A stretch of 64,000 nt of DNA from JAAYED01 sp040772225. Lineage in GTDB: Bacteria > Chloroflexota > Anaerolineae > UBA1429. Below the pieces are notes generated by a model. The model did not search any database. It was not told the DNA's origin and saw nothing but the letters and a program-made list of their open reading frames with translations. How positions within the stretch are numbered: the stretch's first letter is position 1; each line of letters starts with the position of its first letter. This document shows positions 43,432 to 51,474 of this stretch, piece by piece. Position numbers and translations under genes: made by a program. The DNA is taken from positions 62,001-126,000 of the forward strand of contig JAXGYO010000002.1 of the NCBI GenBank assembly GCA_040772225.1. Direction: 5' to 3'.

Positions 43432-43436
43432 CTGTG

Positions 43437-43508
43437 TGGCGACGACTAGATTTGAACTAGTGACCAAGGGCTTATGAGTCCCCTGCTCTACCACTGAGCT
43501 ACGTCGCC
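43437..43508 (-). tRNA. tRNA with CAT anticodon (elongator Met, or Ile2)
   Basis: Minus-strand sequence starts GGCGACGTAGCTCAGTGG and ends with the matching CGTCGCC plus discriminator A. Seven-pair acceptor, D arm, anticodon loop CTCATAA and a T arm CTAGTTCAAATCTAG are all present. CCA is not encoded. The anticodon CAT is read as Met; a lysidine-modified Ile2 tRNA cannot be excluded without a tRNA search. The anticodon stem has one weak pair. Confidence 0.9.
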
Positions 43509-43581
43509 GAAGGAACGAGGCCTATTCTACGGGTTTCGAGCCCGGCGTCAAGTTCGGCCCGTAAACCCCACAGGAAAGCAA

Positions 43582-43611
43582 AAGGGTCAGAGCGCCATTG
43601 CTCTGACCCTT
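43582..43611 (-). terminator. Terminator after initiator tRNA
   Basis: A perfect 12-pair stem AAGGGTCAGAGC (43582-43593) and GCTCTGACCCTT (43600-43611) with a six-base loop; on the minus strand it continues TTTGCTTT. Confidence 0.8.
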
Positions 43612-43615
43612 GCAG

Positions 43616-43687
43616 TAGCGGGGCTAGGATTCGAACCTAGGACCTTTGGGTTATGAGCCCAACGAGCTGCCACTGCTCCACCCCGCA
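43616..43687 (-). tRNA. Initiator tRNA-fMet (CAT)
   Basis: Minus-strand sequence TGCGGGGTGGAGCAGTGG with anticodon arm TTGGG-CTCATAA-CCCAA, showing the three consecutive G-C pairs of initiators. Position 1 (T) does not pair with position 72 (T), another initiator mark. T arm CCTAGGTTCGAATCCTAG is perfect. CCA not encoded. Confidence 0.93.
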
Positions 43688-43770
43688 TCAACAACTAGTA
43701 TTATAGCCGTGCGGGGCGATGTGTCAAATCGCTGCCGGCGCGTCCGGACGCGTCGGGCTCGCCGTCGGGA

Positions 43771-44226
43771 CTAGTAGTTCTCCAGCAGCTCCAGGATACA
43801 CCCCAGCCATCCGTCGGATTCGACATAAGCATAGCGCCCGCCGGTATAGTCGCCGCGCTGGATGGTGGGCATGTTGTGCGCCTCGAGCACCGCCAGCGCC
43901 TCGTCCATTCCCTTCAGGTTGAAGGCGATGTGGTGCAGCGCCGTGCCATGGGCGTCCAGGAACTCACGCCAGGTGGAGGGCTCGTGATCGGGCTCGATCA
44001 GCTCCAGCTGCACCTGCGGCCCGAGATGGAAAAAGGCGAGGCGCGAGCGCCCCTCGGTGGGCTGCCCGCGGAAGGTGGTGTGTGCCAGCTCGCGGGTGTC
44101 GGTCCAGCGCGGCTCTGGCACCGGCACGCCCAGCAGCTCGGCCCAGCGCGCGGCCAGCGTCTCGATGTCGTCGGTAACGATGGCGACCTGTGTGATGATA
44201 CTATTGGGTAGCAGCCCTTCAGCCAT
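43771..44226 (-). CDS. VOC-family (glyoxalase-like) protein
   Basis: 151 residues with two betaalphabetabetabeta modules of the vicinal oxygen chelate fold, similar to methylmalonyl-CoA epimerase: ITQVAIVTDDIETLAARWAE, LAFFHLGPQVQLELIEP, LHHIAFNLKGMDEAL and CILELLE. Metal ligands are likely H and E in TALHHIAF and the two ELxE strands. Substrate unknown. It lies just outside the tRNA pair on the same strand. Confidence 0.8.
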   Translation of the reverse strand: MAEGLLPNSIITQVAIVTDDIETLAARWAELLGVPVPEPRWTDTRELAHTTFRGQPTEGRSRLAFFHLGPQVQLELIEPDHEPSTWREFLDAHGTALHHIAFNLKGMDEALAVLEAHNMPTIQRGDYTGGRYAYVESDGWLGCILELLENY

Positions 44227-44304
44227 ACTTCTCCTCTCACCTGTGCGAATTGCGCGCAGTGTAGCGCCTCAGGCAATCCAGTGCAAGCGACTCAGCGCGA
44301 GGCC

Positions 44305-44333
44305 TTGTTACATGCCTTGCCACGGACTATAAT
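44305..44333 (+). promoter_or_regulatory. Promoter of the smsCB operon
   Basis: TTGTTA (44305-44310), 17-base spacer, TATAAT (44328-44333). A start near 44340 gives a leader of about 27 bases to the ATG at 44367. The VOC gene diverges upstream. Confidence 0.65.
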
Positions 44334-44366
44334 GGACCATAGGAACAACACGATACAGGGGGATCT

Positions 44367-45119
44367 ATGGAGGGCCATAACGGCGAGGCGCTGCTGCAGG
44401 TGCAGGAGCTGCACATCGCGCGCGAAGGTCATGAAATCCTGCGAGGTGTCGATCTGGAGATTGCACCTGCCAGCGTCCACGTGGTGCTCGGGCTGAATGG
44501 CTCGGGCAAGTCGACGCTGGCCTATGCCCTGATGGGGGCGGGCGGCTATACCACCCTCGGCGGATCCATCCGCTTTGCGGGACAGGACATCACTGCCGAG
44601 CCGATCGACGCCCGGGCGCGGCTGGGTATGACGCTCGCCTGGCAGGAGCCCGCCCGTTTCGAGGGCCTGACCATCGAGCAATATCTGGAGCTCGGCCAGG
44701 CCACGCCGGACCACGAGCGGTTGCTGGCCGCTATGGAGGCGGTCAACCTCGAACCTGAGTACTTGCCGCGATATGTGGATGAGGGGCTCTCCGGCGGCGA
44801 GCGCAAGCGGGTGGAGCTTGCTGCCGTGTATGCCATGCGGCCCAGGCTGGCGATCCTGGACGAGCCGGATTCTGGCATCGACCGCTTTACGCTGGATGAC
44901 ATCGCCGGCCTGATGCGGCGCATGGCCGGTGAGGGCACGGCTGTGCTGCTGATCAGCCACCGCGATGAGGTGGTGCAGATCGCCGACCGCGCCTCGCTTA
45001 TCTGCAGCGGGCGCATTATGCAAACGGGTGCGCCGGACGCGATCTGCGACCGGTACACGCACCTGTGCAGGCCGTGCGAGTTCCCGATCATCGTCGAGCC
45101 CGAGGATAGCTATGAGTGA
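44367..45119 (+). CDS. sufC: SufC/SmsC-like ATPase of Fe-S cluster assembly
   Basis: Cytoplasmic ABC-type ATPase of 250 residues. Walker A is GLNGSGKST (residues 42-50), the signature is LSGGERKRVEL, Walker B AILDEPDSGID, and the switch His is in LLISHRDEV. It drives Fe-S cluster assembly on a SufB/D-type scaffold. The LSGGERKR form and the SGID after Walker B are characteristic of SufC. GGGGG precedes the ATG. It overlaps the scaffold gene by eight bases. No SufS, SufU or SufE gene follows, as in the minimal SMS systems. Confidence 0.9.
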   Translation: MEGHNGEALLQVQELHIAREGHEILRGVDLEIAPASVHVVLGLNGSGKSTLAYALMGAGGYTTLGGSIRFAGQDITAEPIDARARLGMTLAWQEPARFEGLTIEQYLELGQATPDHERLLAAMEAVNLEPEYLPRYVDEGLSGGERKRVELAAVYAMRPRLAILDEPDSGIDRFTLDDIAGLMRRMAGEGTAVLLISHRDEVVQIADRASLICSGRIMQTGAPDAICDRYTHLCRPCEFPIIVEPEDSYE

Positions 45120-46050
45120 TTTTGATCTGATCATGCTGGCCTACGAGGCTTCGGGCGGCGACGCCAGCCTCCTGGCTCAAGATGATGTGGCGCGGTTGGT
45201 CGTCTCGGGCAACGCGGTGATCGGCGCAAATGAGGTTCCCGGCGTATCCATGACCGCCGAGTCGCTGGAGGATGGCGTACAGGTGGCGCTCAAGGTGGCT
45301 CCCGGCGCACGTATACTGCAGCCGATCCATCTCTGCTTTGGCGTGCTGCCTGCCGAAGGGGTGCAGCGCATCGTGTCCGATTTCGACATCGGCGACGGCG
45401 CAGAGGTCTCCTTCACGACCCATTGCACCTTTCCCAATGCGGTGCACGTACAGCACCTGATGGAGAGCAGCATTCGGGTGGGCAAAGGCGCGACGATGCG
45501 CTACCACGAGACCCACTACCACGGCGAGACCGGCGGCACCGAGGTGCGGCCCGTGGCCAGCGTCTCTGTGGACAGGGGCGGTCGCTACTATTCCACTTTT
45601 AGCCTCAGCCACGGCAGAGCGGGGCAGGTGGCCTTTGAGTACGACGTGGACGTGGCCAGCGATGGCGTTGCGGAGCTCGATGCCCGCGTGATGGGCTATG
45701 GTGATGATGAGATCACCGTCCGGGAGACGATCCGCCTGAACGGTGACGGCGCCCGGGGCCTGGCCAAGTCGCGCATCGCGGTGCGCGAGCGGGCGCGCAG
45801 CGAGGTGTACGGCACCACGGAGGGCAACGCACCTCGGACCCGCGGGCATATCGATTGCGTGGAGATCGTCAGGGATCAGGCGATCGCCAACGCCGTGCCC
45901 GTGGTGCGGGTCACCGACCCGCAGGCCCAGGTCACCCACGAGGCGGCGATCGGCACGGTTGACAAGAAAGAGTTGGAGACGCTCCTCTCCCGTGGCCTCA
46001 CAGAGGAGCGCGCTGTAGACGTGATCGTCCGCGGCATGCTGGGCGACTGA
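45112..46050 (+). CDS. Minimal SufB/SufD-type scaffold (SmsB-like)
   Basis: 312 residues, clearly shorter than SufB (about 470) or SufD (about 420). The beta-helix core is recognisable: VSFTTHCTFPNAVHVQHLME, GKGATMRYHETHYHG, VDRGGRYYSTFSLSHGRAG, and the C-terminal HIDCVEIVRDQAIANAVPVV, VTHEAAIGTVDKKELETLLSRGLTEE, which carries the conserved Cys and HEAAIG...LxxLxSRGL signature of the family. A single SufBD protein next to SufC fits the SMS (SmsCB) type proposed as the ancestral SUF form, in which a homodimer would replace SufB-SufD. Start ATG at 45112 inside the sufC stop region. Confidence 0.88.
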   Translation: MSDFDLIMLAYEASGGDASLLAQDDVARLVVSGNAVIGANEVPGVSMTAESLEDGVQVALKVAPGARILQPIHLCFGVLPAEGVQRIVSDFDIGDGAEVSFTTHCTFPNAVHVQHLMESSIRVGKGATMRYHETHYHGETGGTEVRPVASVSVDRGGRYYSTFSLSHGRAGQVAFEYDVDVASDGVAELDARVMGYGDDEITVRETIRLNGDGARGLAKSRIAVRERARSEVYGTTEGNAPRTRGHIDCVEIVRDQAIANAVPVVRVTDPQAQVTHEAAIGTVDKKELETLLSRGLTEERAVDVIVRGMLGD

Positions 46051-46066
46051 CAAAAGGAGATCGAAG

Positions 46067-46375
46067 ATGGCACGAGTTGGTATGGCCGAGTTCCTGATTG
46101 TGGCAGCGGTCTGTCTGCTTCCGCTTGTTCTGGCAGCGATCGCGGTCATCATCGCACTGGTGGTGCGTTCCAGCCGCATCGCCTGTCCCTATTGCGGCGA
46201 GCGGATCGCCAAAGAGGCGACAATCTGCCGTTACTGCGGGCGGGAGCTGCCGCGCTCGGCGTCGCAACCGGGCGAGGCGGAGGTGCCGGCTGCCGGGCCC
46301 GAAGAGATCGCGCCCGACGAGCCGGTCGTGTTCGACGAGACAACGGAGCAGGATGAACCCCAGCCATCTGAGTGA
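46067..46375 (+). CDS. Membrane-anchored zinc-ribbon protein
   Basis: 102 residues: one N-terminal helix (FLIVAAVCLLPLVLAAIAVI), then a zinc ribbon CPYCGERIAKEATICRYCG with two CxxC pairs, then an acidic tail. Similar small proteins are common and uncharacterised. AAAGGAG lies at good distance before the ATG at 46067. It is 16 bases after the Fe-S scaffold gene and overlaps the next gene, so it belongs to the operon. Confidence 0.8.
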   Translation: MARVGMAEFLIVAAVCLLPLVLAAIAVIIALVVRSSRIACPYCGERIAKEATICRYCGRELPRSASQPGEAEVPAAGPEEIAPDEPVVFDETTEQDEPQPSE

Positions 46376-46613
46376 TATCATCGACGGTCTCTCACCGGCG
46401 CGCCTCAGCGACGTGATCAAACAAGTCGCTGGTGGTCGTCCAGCCACTTCCGTCGATCATGTAGAGGTGGCGGACGTGATCGTGGCGCTGCTGGGCGACA
46501 TGACGCTGCCGCAGGGTGCCGAGGGCTGGCGCGCACAGCTCGCATTGAAGCGTGCGATCGCGCAGGCAGCCGCGCTCGCGGACGGCCTCAGATACGTCGA
46601 AGGGGACTCTTGA
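46353..46613 (+). CDS. Unknown small protein, tandem copy A
   Basis: 86 residues from ATG at 46353 (GGAGCAGG upstream), reading MNPSHLSDIIDGLSPARLSD and ending ALADGLRYVEGDS. Predicted helical and soluble. The last 35 residues resemble those of the protein at 46677 (copy B ends QAVGRIDGLVYVTGLS), and the 40 bases after both stop codons are also alike, so the pair arose by local duplication. No family recognised. Overlaps the zinc-ribbon gene by 23 bases. Confidence 0.6.
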   Translation: MNPSHLSDIIDGLSPARLSDVIKQVAGGRPATSVDHVEVADVIVALLGDMTLPQGAEGWRAQLALKRAIAQAAALADGLRYVEGDS

Positions 46614-46676
46614 TGAACGCCTGACATCATCTTCCTGGAGGGAGGATGCGGGCAGCGAAACGAGCCGGGGTGATCC

Positions 46677-46925
46677 ATGGATCCACTTGCACGGCTGAGG
46701 GATGAACTCGAGCCTGCGTGGCTCCTGGCAGTGGTACGGTCGCTCGCGCCGGAGCCGACACGTGGCCGTTCCGGCGTGCCTGTGGGACGGGTCGCTGGTG
46801 AGATGCTCGGCCCGCTTGGGCTTGAAGGGCCCGAGCGGGCGCGGGTGTACCTGGTGCTGCGCACGGCGCTGGAACAGGCCGTCGGGAGAATAGATGGGCT
46901 GGTCTATGTGACCGGTCTCTCTTGA
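46677..46925 (+). CDS. Unknown small protein, tandem copy B
   Basis: 82 residues, MDPLARLRDELEPAWLLAVV at the start. TGA lies six bases upstream in frame, so ATG at 46677 is the only start; GGGG precedes it. Shares with copy A the ending pattern (helix with LxxALxQAxxxxDGLxYVxG) and the following TGATGA plus CCTGGA-rich 3' flank. Function unknown. Confidence 0.58.
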   Translation: MDPLARLRDELEPAWLLAVVRSLAPEPTRGRSGVPVGRVAGEMLGPLGLEGPERARVYLVLRTALEQAVGRIDGLVYVTGLS

Positions 46926-47076
46926 TGAGAGGATGACTATATCCTCCTGGAAGGGGGATCCCGGTAACATCTGGCAGGATACGGGCGCAATGCATAGTGC
47001 GCGACCGCAAGCAGCCAGCACCATGGCCAATGCATTGCGTGAGCAGTGGCAGATACCCACTCGCGCAGAGCCATCA

Positions 47077-47113
47077 AAGGTCAAATCCGCATGAAAGCGG
47101 ACTTGACCTTTTT
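47077..47113 (+). terminator. Terminator closing the Fe-S/small-gene operon
   Basis: AAGGTCAAATCCGC (47077-47090) pairs with GCGGACTTGACCTT (47097-47110) with one A-C mismatch, then TTT. The right arm also contains the -35 of the next promoter. The 150 bases before it hold nothing else recognisable. Confidence 0.75.
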
Positions 47114-47145
47114 GGCGACAGGGGTAGAATAGTTAGGAACCTAAC
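47103..47145 (+). promoter_or_regulatory. Promoter and palindromic operator of the MarR-ABC operon
   Basis: TTGACC (47103-47108), 16-base spacer, TAGAAT (47125-47130). Directly downstream, over the expected transcription start, is a perfect inverted repeat GTTAGG-AA-CCTAAC (47132-47145). TTAG..CTAA palindromes are typical MarR-family sites, so autoregulation is likely. Confidence 0.7.
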
Positions 47146-47168
47146 GACTGCTGTTCGAGGTATCAGGG

Positions 47169-47621
47169 GTGCCAACACCCACAGAGCTTTCAGAATCTAT
47201 TGTCCGTCGTCTGCTCAGCCTGGTGCGTTATTCGCACCGCTTCGGACACCGGCTACAACGAGAGTACGGTGTGTCCGGGCGCAGGCTGAGCGTGTTGCGT
47301 TACTTGCTCGAACAGGGACAAAAGTCCCTGGGCGACATCAGCCGCTATCTCAATCTGCGTGACGGAACCACGTCCCCACTGCTCGATAGTATGGCACAGG
47401 CGGGCCTTGTGTCAAGGGAGCGCTGTACTCGAGATAGTCGCCGGGTTCTGTTTTCCATCACGGAAGAGGGTCGCGCCCTCGTCGAGAATGCACCGTTGAC
47501 GGTGTTCGCCCGGTTGCGACGGGACTTGCCCGGGCTAACCGCCGATGAGCTGGCGGAAATCGATCGCGCTCTGATGCGCATTATGGCAATCGCAGACCTG
47601 GATGAATCTTTGCTGGAGTGA
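47169..47621 (+). CDS. MarR-family transcriptional regulator
   Basis: 150 residues with a winged helix: RRLSVLRYLLEQGQKSLGDISRYLN (helix-turn-helix) and SRERCTRDSRRVLFSITEEGR (wing, with the conserved Asp-x-Arg). MarR proteins are dimeric repressors released by small ligands. It precedes two ABC exporter genes by ten bases, and a palindrome sits at the promoter, so it likely represses its own operon until a substrate of the exporter appears. Start GTG at 47169. Confidence 0.9.
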   Translation: MPTPTELSESIVRRLLSLVRYSHRFGHRLQREYGVSGRRLSVLRYLLEQGQKSLGDISRYLNLRDGTTSPLLDSMAQAGLVSRERCTRDSRRVLFSITEEGRALVENAPLTVFARLRRDLPGLTADELAEIDRALMRIMAIADLDESLLE

Positions 47622-47631
47622 ATAGGGACAT

Positions 47632-49395
47632 ATGAAGGTCTTTTGGCGTGTACTGAGCTATCTCAAGCCTTACTGGTTCAGCCAGACGGTGGCGTACATC
47701 TGTATGCTCGCCGTGACCGGTGTGGCGCTGGCGATCCCCAAGATCACGCAAACCGTGATCGACCAGGGTATCCTGGCTGGAGACATGCAAGTGATCGGAC
47801 AGCAAGTGCTCTATCTGGTGGTCCTGACAGCGGCTCGCGGGGTGTTCCGCTTTGGGCAGGGGTACCTGAGCGAGCGCGTCGCGCAGACGATCTCTTACGA
47901 CATGCGTAACGAGATGTACCAAAAGTTGGAGGAGTTGTCCTTTAGCTACCACGACCAGGCTCAGACCGGTGAGCTCTTGTCTCGCGCCACGAGCGACGTA
48001 GAGCGCATCCGCCGGTTGACAGGCGGCGGCGTCCTGGGCTTGCTGAACTCGGGCGTGATGATGATCGGCACGATTATCATACTTGTCGGCATGCAGCCTC
48101 TGCTGGCCGCGCTCTCGCTTTTGGTGATGCCCGTCATCGTCTGGGTCATGAACAACCACGTGCGTTTTCAGATGCCACGCTGGCGCATCCGCCAGGAGAC
48201 CATGGCCCGCATCACTGCACGCGTCAACCAGACCCTCTACGGCGTCTCTGTGGTGCGCGGTTTTGCCCAGGAGCAGGCCGAGATCGACCGCTTTGACAAG
48301 GAAGTTGATTATCTCTACGACACCTCCATGCTTCTGGCTCGCCGCGGCAGCCGCACGATGCCCCTGATTATCCTGCTTGCCAGCGCCTCCACCGTCATCA
48401 TCTTGCTCCTGGGTGGCCGCATGGTCATCCAGGGCGTGCTCACGCTGGGGGCCCTGGTCGCCTTTAACAGCTATGTGCTGCAACTTGTGGGGCCCATGCG
48501 GCGCATCGGCTTTCTGATCAACCTGATCGGCGAGTCTGAGGCTTCGGCAGAGCGAGTCTTTGAGGTTCTCGATACCCACTCCGACGTCCAGGACAAGCCA
48601 GGCGCTGTAGAACTGAAGCAGATCCAGGGTGCAGTCACATTCGATGACGTCACCTTTAGCTACTTCCGCGGGAGCCCGGTGCTCAAGAACGTCTCCTTTG
48701 AGGTCAAGCCGGGGCAGGTGGTCGCCCTCCTGGGCCCCACCGGCTCGGGCAAGAGCACAATCACCAACCTGATCGCCCGCTTTTACGACGTGCAGTCGGG
48801 TGCGGTGCGCATCGACGGAAACGACGTGCGTGACGTCACGCTTGACTCGCTGCGCAGCCAGATCGGCATGGTTCTTCAGGAGACGATGCTCTTTGGCAAA
48901 ACGGTCCGGGAGAACATCGCTTTTGGGCGCCCTGACGCTACGCAGGAGCAGATCGAAGAAGCTGCTCGGGCTGCAGCCGCCCATGACTTTATCATGGAGT
49001 TCCCCGATGGCTATGACACCGAGGTTGGCGAGCGCGGCACCACCCTCTCCGGGGGGCAGAGACAGCGCGTGGCCATCGCCAGGGCGCTTCTGCTGGATCC
49101 GCGCATCCTGATACTGGACGACGCGACGTCCAGTGTCGACACTGAAACAGAACAGCAGATTCAGGATGCCCTCAAGCGCCTGATGCGCGGGCGCACGTCC
49201 TTTGTGATCGCGCAGCGTGTCTCGACCGTGCGCGAGGCGGACATGATTCTCGTGATCGACAAGGGCGAGCTCGTGGCTCAGGGACGGCACCAGGACCTGA
49301 TCCGCGAATCCGGCATCTATGCAGACATCTATTACCGGCAACTGCGCCAGGAGGACGTGGAACTGGCCGAAGCCGTTATGGGGAGGAGTGCATGA
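47632..49395 (+). CDS. ABC exporter half-transporter A (degenerate catalytic site)
   Basis: 587 residues: six membrane helices then an ATPase domain. Walker A GPTGSGKST is near residue 367, the signature LSGGQRQR (canonical) near 473. Walker B ends LILDDATSSVD, so the catalytic Glu is Asp, and the switch reads VIAQRVSTV, Gln in place of His. These are the marks of the degenerate subunit of a heterodimeric type IV exporter (TM287/BmrC-like). It overlaps the partner by four bases. The MarR gene upstream suggests drug or toxin efflux. Confidence 0.92.
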   Translation: MKVFWRVLSYLKPYWFSQTVAYICMLAVTGVALAIPKITQTVIDQGILAGDMQVIGQQVLYLVVLTAARGVFRFGQGYLSERVAQTISYDMRNEMYQKLEELSFSYHDQAQTGELLSRATSDVERIRRLTGGGVLGLLNSGVMMIGTIIILVGMQPLLAALSLLVMPVIVWVMNNHVRFQMPRWRIRQETMARITARVNQTLYGVSVVRGFAQEQAEIDRFDKEVDYLYDTSMLLARRGSRTMPLIILLASASTVIILLLGGRMVIQGVLTLGALVAFNSYVLQLVGPMRRIGFLINLIGESEASAERVFEVLDTHSDVQDKPGAVELKQIQGAVTFDDVTFSYFRGSPVLKNVSFEVKPGQVVALLGPTGSGKSTITNLIARFYDVQSGAVRIDGNDVRDVTLDSLRSQIGMVLQETMLFGKTVRENIAFGRPDATQEQIEEAARAAAAHDFIMEFPDGYDTEVGERGTTLSGGQRQRVAIARALLLDPRILILDDATSSVDTETEQQIQDALKRLMRGRTSFVIAQRVSTVREADMILVIDKGELVAQGRHQDLIRESGIYADIYYRQLRQEDVELAEAVMGRSA

Positions 49396-51230
49396 GCGTC
49401 AACTTTAGTGGAGGGGGCGGATTTGGAGGCCCTCACGTCCATCTCCACAACTACCGCGATGCAGAGGGGCAGGGCTTTGACATGCGCATCATGCGCCGGC
49501 TACTGCAGTTCCTCAAGCCGCACAAGCGTCGGATGGCCGAGTCGCTTGTCTGGATGCTAACCAGCGCAGGACTGGCGCTGTTGGCGCCGTACCTGGTCAA
49601 GGTGCTGATCGATACCTACATCGCCGCGGGTGACATGGCGGGCCTGACCCGGATGGCACTGGCGACGCTGGCAGTCTATACACTTGACTTTTTTTTGGAC
49701 TGGCGTCGCCGTTTGCAGATGGAGACCGTGGCCAATAACGTCCTTCGTACCATGCGTGGGGACCTTTTCCGGCAGTACCAGCGCCTCACCATGAGCTACT
49801 TTGACACCTTTGGTACAGGCAGCCTCATCGCCACCATCACCAGTGATGTGGGTGTGGTAAACGAGTTGCTGGCCAGCGGCCTGGTCACCATGTTTAGCGA
49901 TGTGTTTGTGCTGCTCAGCGTCATCACGGTCATGTTGGTCATGGACTGGCGTCTGGCCCTCCTCAGCCTGTCCGTGCTGCCGATCATGGTGGTCGCGACG
50001 CTGATCTTTAGTCGCTATGCGCGCAAAGTCTATCGCAAGACCCGTGAAAAGAACAGCATCATGGTCGGCCGGCTCGCGGAGGACATTGCAGCCATGCGTG
50101 TCATCCAGGCATTTAATGAAGAAGATCGGATGGGTCAGGAGTTCGATGCCATCAACGCAGCGAACCGAGACGCCAACATCGAGGCGGTTCGGCTGACATC
50201 CTCGTTCACGCCCGTAATGGAGCTGCTGAGTACCGCCGTAACGGCCATTATCCTCTGGTATGGCGGTCGCGGGGTTATTGACAATACCCTGACACTGGGT
50301 GTTATCGTGGCCTTTTTGAGCTACACTGCTCGCCTCTTCCAGCCGGTGCTGGAGCTAAGTATGGTGTTCACCACCTGGCAGGCGGCCATGGCTGGCGGTG
50401 AGCGCGTCCTGCGCATTCTCAACATCGACCCGGCTATCAAGGATCGCGAGGATGCCGTCGAGCTGGCTGACGTCGAGGGACGAGTCGAGTTCAAGGATGT
50501 GGATTTCCACTACCTTGAGGGCACAGAGGTCCTGAAAGATGTCAATTTCGCCATCGAACCCGGTGCCACGATCGCCCTGGTCGGACCTACCGGCGCCGGC
50601 AAGACGACCATCGCCAGCCTCATGACCCGCTTTTACGACATCAGCGATGGTGAGATCCTCATTGACGGCCAGGACATACAAAGTGTCACGCTGGCATCTC
50701 TGCGCCGGCAGCTCGGCATGGTGCCGCAGGAGCCCTTCCTGTTCACTGGTACCATCGCCTACAACATCCGTTTTGGGCGGCCCGAGGCGACCGATGAAGA
50801 GGTCATCGCGGCAGCCAAAGCAGCGAATGCCCATGACTTTATCATGGCGCTGCCCGATGGCTACGAGACCGAAATCCTGGAAGGTTCTGCAAACCTGTCG
50901 CTTGGGCAGCGGCAGCTGATCTGTCTGGCCCGTGTGATCCTGGCCGAGCCCAAGATCCTGGTCCTCGACGAGGCGACGTCGAGCGTCGACCTGCGTACCG
51001 AGGGACTGATTCAGGATGCCATGGACAAGCTGATGGAAGGCCGGACCTCGTTGGTGATTGCGCACCGGCTGGCTACGGTCCAGCGCGCCGACGAGATTCT
51101 GGTCATCGATCACGGCCAGATCGTAGAGCGTGGCACCCACGAAGAGCTGCTGGAACAGGGCGGCCTGTATGCCCACCTGTACGAGACGCAATTCCTGTCG
51201 GTGGAACGTGCCCTGCCAGTGGAAGGCTAG
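49392..51230 (+). CDS. ABC exporter half-transporter B (canonical catalytic residues)
   Basis: 612 residues. A Gly-rich N-terminal extension (FSGGGGFGGPHVHLHNY) precedes the membrane domain. Walker A GPTGAGKTT is near residue 397; Walker B LVLDEATSSVD keeps the catalytic Glu; the switch His is in VIAHRLATV. The signature is LSLGQ instead of LSGGQ. Paired with subunit A this makes one consensus ATP site (B Walker/Glu/His with A LSGGQ) and one degenerate site (A Asp/Gln with B LSLGQ), as in known asymmetric heterodimeric exporters. Confidence 0.92.
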   Translation: MSVNFSGGGGFGGPHVHLHNYRDAEGQGFDMRIMRRLLQFLKPHKRRMAESLVWMLTSAGLALLAPYLVKVLIDTYIAAGDMAGLTRMALATLAVYTLDFFLDWRRRLQMETVANNVLRTMRGDLFRQYQRLTMSYFDTFGTGSLIATITSDVGVVNELLASGLVTMFSDVFVLLSVITVMLVMDWRLALLSLSVLPIMVVATLIFSRYARKVYRKTREKNSIMVGRLAEDIAAMRVIQAFNEEDRMGQEFDAINAANRDANIEAVRLTSSFTPVMELLSTAVTAIILWYGGRGVIDNTLTLGVIVAFLSYTARLFQPVLELSMVFTTWQAAMAGGERVLRILNIDPAIKDREDAVELADVEGRVEFKDVDFHYLEGTEVLKDVNFAIEPGATIALVGPTGAGKTTIASLMTRFYDISDGEILIDGQDIQSVTLASLRRQLGMVPQEPFLFTGTIAYNIRFGRPEATDEEVIAAAKAANAHDFIMALPDGYETEILEGSANLSLGQRQLICLARVILAEPKILVLDEATSSVDLRTEGLIQDAMDKLMEGRTSLVIAHRLATVQRADEILVIDHGQIVERGTHEELLEQGGLYAHLYETQFLSVERALPVEG

Positions 51231-51474
51231 ACCCCATCGACAAGACTCCGAGGCCTGCTTGCGTCCCGGTCTGTCTCCAGGCCGGCACGCTTTCCTATGC
51301 TATGGGATCGCTCATCCGGTGCGCTGTGAACCCTGTGCCAGCGGGCCGGGTGACACCAGCCCCAGCGTGATTCGCGCGGTTGGCGCATCGCACCGGCGAC
51401 CTCAGGGTTACAATAGCAGCGCTTGCTGTACGGATATCACCAGCACGCGCCGAATTAGTTATACCAAGGAGCGC

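Larger units (their letters stand above)
41458..43508. mobile_element. Candidate tRNA-bounded mini-island (integrase lost)
   Basis: About 2 kb lies between an intact tRNA (3' end facing inward at 43437) and a same-orientation copy of that tRNA's 3' half (41458-41503). This is the geometry left by tyrosine-integrase elements that insert at tRNA 3' ends. Contents: a DNA methyltransferase 3' fragment, an RX4H protein and a small unknown protein. No integrase or other mobility gene is seen, so it is a remnant if real. The repeat copies have diverged, indicating age. Confidence 0.5.

Noticed and set aside
47581..49341. A 586-codon open frame opposite the ABC exporter A gene
   Set aside because: Antisense shadow with no motif; the plus strand has all ABC signatures.
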